Positions 61,713 through 64,000 of a stretch of 64,000 bases of DNA are shown here, in pieces (position 1 is the stretch's first letter; each line of letters begins with the position of its first letter). Position numbers and translations under genes: made by a program. The notes under the pieces are model-generated. The model had not been told where the DNA came from and made no database searches. It saw nothing but the letters and a program-made list of their open reading frames with translations. The DNA comes from Cinnamomum chago (Eukaryota > Streptophyta > Magnoliopsida > Laurales > Lauraceae): positions 60,917,501 through 60,981,500 of the forward strand of contig CP142458.1 in assembly GCA_038049695.1 (NCBI GenBank), read 5' to 3'.

Positions 61713-64000
61713 ACTAAATAAAATGATTTCTTCAAGAAATAGTGTTGGAAGTTGGAAATATATAAGAGAATGAGGGAAGAGGAGAAGAAAATGGAAAATA
61801 GGAAAAAAGTTACAAAAAATCAAGGTTTTCGGACATTACTCCATCTCGGCCGATATTTTCACAGATATCGGTAATATCGGCCGATCGGTAATATTTTACC
61901 GATTCGGTATTGCTACAAAATATCGTCGTAGTATGGGCTGATATCGATTCATATCGGCCGGTGAATATGAACGGGTATTAATTGAGATTTTAAACCATAA
62001 TCACACTTACTCATTAAGCTATTAGTATTTACTATTTAGTATCATAAATACTTCAACAATTTTTTTAAAAGTAGAAGATTAAAAAAAACCATTTTTCAAC
62101 ACAAAAAATCATGTTTATAAGTAGATGTAGCATGAAAGTGTGTAGATCTAAGTGAATAACACAACACAAACCCAAAAGTGACATGCCAATGATCGTTTCA
62201 TTCATTTCTATGCTTTATCTAAAAATAAAAAATAAAAAAAATACATAATAGTAAAAATAAGGGAGTTAATTTGATTTTCTCTTACTAAATAAAATGATTT
62301 CTTCAAGAAATAGTGTTGGAAGTTGGAAATATATAAGAGAATGAGGGAAGAGGAGAAGAAAATGGAAAAAAAGGAAAAAAGTTACAAAAAATCAAGGTTT
62401 TTGGAATTACTCCATCTCGGCCGATATTTTCAGAGATATCGGTAATATCGGCCGATCGGTAATATTTTACCGATTCGGTATTGCTACAAAATATCGTCGT
62501 AGTATGGGCTGATATCGATTCATATCGGCCGGTGAATATGAACGGGTATTAATTGAGATTTTAAACCATAATCACACTTACTCATTAAGCTATTAGTATT
62601 TACTATTTAGTATCATAAATACTTCAACAATTTTTTTAAAAGTAGAAGATTAAAAAAAACCATTTTTCAACACAAAAAATCATGTTTATAAGTAGATTTA
62701 GCATGAAAGTGTGTAGATCTAAGTGAATAACACAACACAAACCCAAAAGTGACATGCCAATGATCGTTTCATTCATTTCTATGCTTTATCTAAAAATAAA
62801 AAATAAAAAAAATACATAATAGTAAAAATAAGGGAGTTAATTTGATTTTCTCTTACTAAATAAAATGATTTCTTCAAGAAATAGTGTTGGAAGTTGGAAA
62901 TATATAAGAGAATGAGGGAAGAGGAGAAGAAAATGGAAAAATAGGAAAAAAGTTACAAAAAATCAAGGTTTTTGGAATTACTCCATCTCGGCCGATATTT
63001 TCAGAGATATCGGTAATATCGGCCGATCGGTAATATTTTACCGATTCGGTATTGCTACAAAATATCGTCGTAGTATGGGCTGATATCGATTCATATCGGC
63101 CGGTGAATATGAACGGGTATTAATTGAGATTTTAAACCATAATCACACTTACTCATTAAGCTATTAGTATTTACTATTTAGTATCATAAATACTTCAACA
63201 ATTTTTTTAAAAGTAGAAGATTAAAAAAAACCATTTTTCAACACAAAAAATCATGTTTATAATTAGATCTAGCATGAAAGTGTGTAGATCTAAGTGAATA
63301 ACACAACACAAACCCAAAAGTGACATGCCAATGATCGTTTCATTCATTTCTATGCTTTATCTAAAAATAAAAAATAAAAAAAATACATAATAGTAAAAAT
63401 AAGGGAGTTAATTTGATTTTCTCTTACTAAATAAAATGATTTCTTCAAGAAATAGTGTTGGAAGTTGGAAATATATAAGAGAATGAGGGAAGAGGAGAAG
63501 AAAATGGAAAAATAGGAAAAAAGTTACAAAAAATCAAGGTTTTTGGAATTACTCCATCTCGGCCGATATTTTCAGAGATATCGGTAATATCGGCCGATCG
63601 GTAATATTTTACCGATTCGGTATTGCTACAAAATATCGTCGTAGTATGGGCTGATATCGATTCATATCGGCCGGTGAATATGAACGGGTATTAATTGAGA
63701 TTTTAAACCATAATCACACTTACTCATTAAGCTATTAGTATTTACTATTTAGTATCATAAATACTTCAACAATTTTTTTAAAAGTAGAAGATTAAAAAAA
63801 ACCATTTTTCAACACAAAAAATCATTTTTATAAGTAGATCTAGCATGAAAGTGTGTAGATCTAAGTGAATAACACAACACAAACCCAAAAGTGACATGCC
63901 AATGATCGTTTCATTCATTTCTATGCTTTATCTAAAAATAAAAAATAAAAAAAACACATAATAGTAAAAATAAGGGAGTTAATTTGATTTTCTCTTACTA
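61713..64000 (+). repeat. Right edge: diverged monomers M109-M112 and start of M113
   Basis: Starts are 61713, 62284, 62855, 63426 and 63997 (4 bases only). M109 resembles M78/M85 (AAAATAGG, TTTTCGGAC, AGATGTAGC) but has TTTTCACAG at 61862. M110 has AGATTTAGC. M111 has ATAATTAGATC near 63263. M112 has ATCATTTTTATAAG near 63825 and the ACACATAATAGT tail. No HOR period can be assigned in the four copies seen. The array continues beyond the window. Confidence 0.8.

Larger units (their letters stand above)
1..64000 (+). repeat. Satellite array, 571/572 bp monomer, 112 copies
   Basis: The same sequence recurs head to tail with no break, inversion or foreign insertion. I located each monomer start by the phrase ACTAAATAAAATG (M1 at 1, M2 at 573, M3 at 1145, M4 at 1716, up to M112 at 63426 and a 4-base start of M113 at 63997). 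Lengths are 572 bp for 45 monomers, 571 bp for 66 and 570 bp for one. By eye, copies differ at only a handful of positions each, so identity is about 98% or better. The 571/572 difference is mostly one base: GGACATT in the long form against GGAATT in the short form near offset 121. Neither length is a multiple of 3, so any frame rotates from copy to copy and meets stops. This is a eukaryotic satellite with higher-order structure; plant origin is inferred. No gene is present anywhere in the window. Confidence 0.98.

Noticed and set aside
1-64000. Regular direct repeats resembling a CRISPR array or prokaryotic repeat region
   Set aside because: There are no unique spacers; the whole 571 bp unit repeats. 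No cas or other prokaryotic gene is present.
1-64000. rDNA spacer, 5S rDNA or tRNA-derived repeat
   Set aside because: I see no rRNA or 5S sequence, no A and B boxes and no cloverleaf. A 64 kb run without a coding rRNA unit is also too long for an intergenic spacer.
1-64000. Organellar or bacterial AT-rich DNA
   Set aside because: No organellar or bacterial gene is found in 64 kb, and a homogeneous HOR satellite is a eukaryotic nuclear feature.
1-64000. Assembly artefact from repeated joining of the same reads
   Set aside because: Variant markers occur in many ordered combinations with private changes and recombinant monomers, which argues for genuine sequence. Exact copy number in the near-identical parts (6860-17142, 49139-52570) still cannot be verified from the sequence alone.

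Overview
The whole window is one uninterrupted tandem satellite DNA array. I delimited 112 head-to-tail monomers on the + strand: 66 of 571 bp, 45 of 572 bp and one of 570 bp. They fill bases 1-63996, and the last 4 bases begin monomer 113. I use M1 to M112 for monomers whose arbitrary phase starts at ACTAAATAAAATG. The array runs past both window edges, so its true size and flanks are unknown. I see no protein gene, tRNA, rRNA, transposon insertion, inversion or non-satellite spacer. Monomer M1 has 167 G+C in 572 bp, about 29%.

Organism: a megabase-style satellite with higher-order repeats (HORs) means a eukaryotic nuclear genome, most likely centromeric, pericentromeric or subtelomeric heterochromatin. 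The iterated TATCGGCCGATA-like motif recalls intergenic repeats of flowering plants, so a plant is my best guess. That is recollection, not a search result. A 570-572 bp unit is long for a plant centromere satellite; about 150-180 bp is more usual.

Layout. 1-16571 (M1-M29): a 12-monomer HOR of 6856 bp, with one full copy at 6860-13715, a copy lacking four types at 2288-6859 and a truncated copy at 13716. 16572-33135 (M30-M58): four successive HOR copies with the same first and last monomer types but 11, 8, 6 and 4 monomers long. 33136-42282 (M59-M74): a 6-monomer unit that turns into an 1144 bp dimer repeat. 42283-50282 (M75-M88): two exactly 4000 bp 7-monomer HOR copies. 49139-53142 (M87-M93): a 1716 bp trimer repeat. 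53143-58282 (M94-M102): diverged single monomers with many private changes. 58283-61712 (M103-M108): two 1715 bp trimers. 61713-63996 (M109-M112): diverged singles.

Inside a monomer, in order: a short palindrome holding a heat-shock-element-like TTCnnGAA; a TATATAAG box and a purine-rich tract; a CpG-dense core with three CGGCCG sites and three hairpin-forming inverted repeats; an AT-rich middle; two TAGATCTA palindromes 21 bp apart; and an A-rich tail. Nearly all variation is in the purine tract, an A-run near offset 370, the left TAGATCTA and the A-rich tail; the CpG core barely varies. Several monomers are visible recombinants whose halves match two different monomer types, which shows unequal crossover or gene conversion building the HORs. 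No undescribed enzyme or defence system is present; the interest lies in the array architecture and the conserved core.
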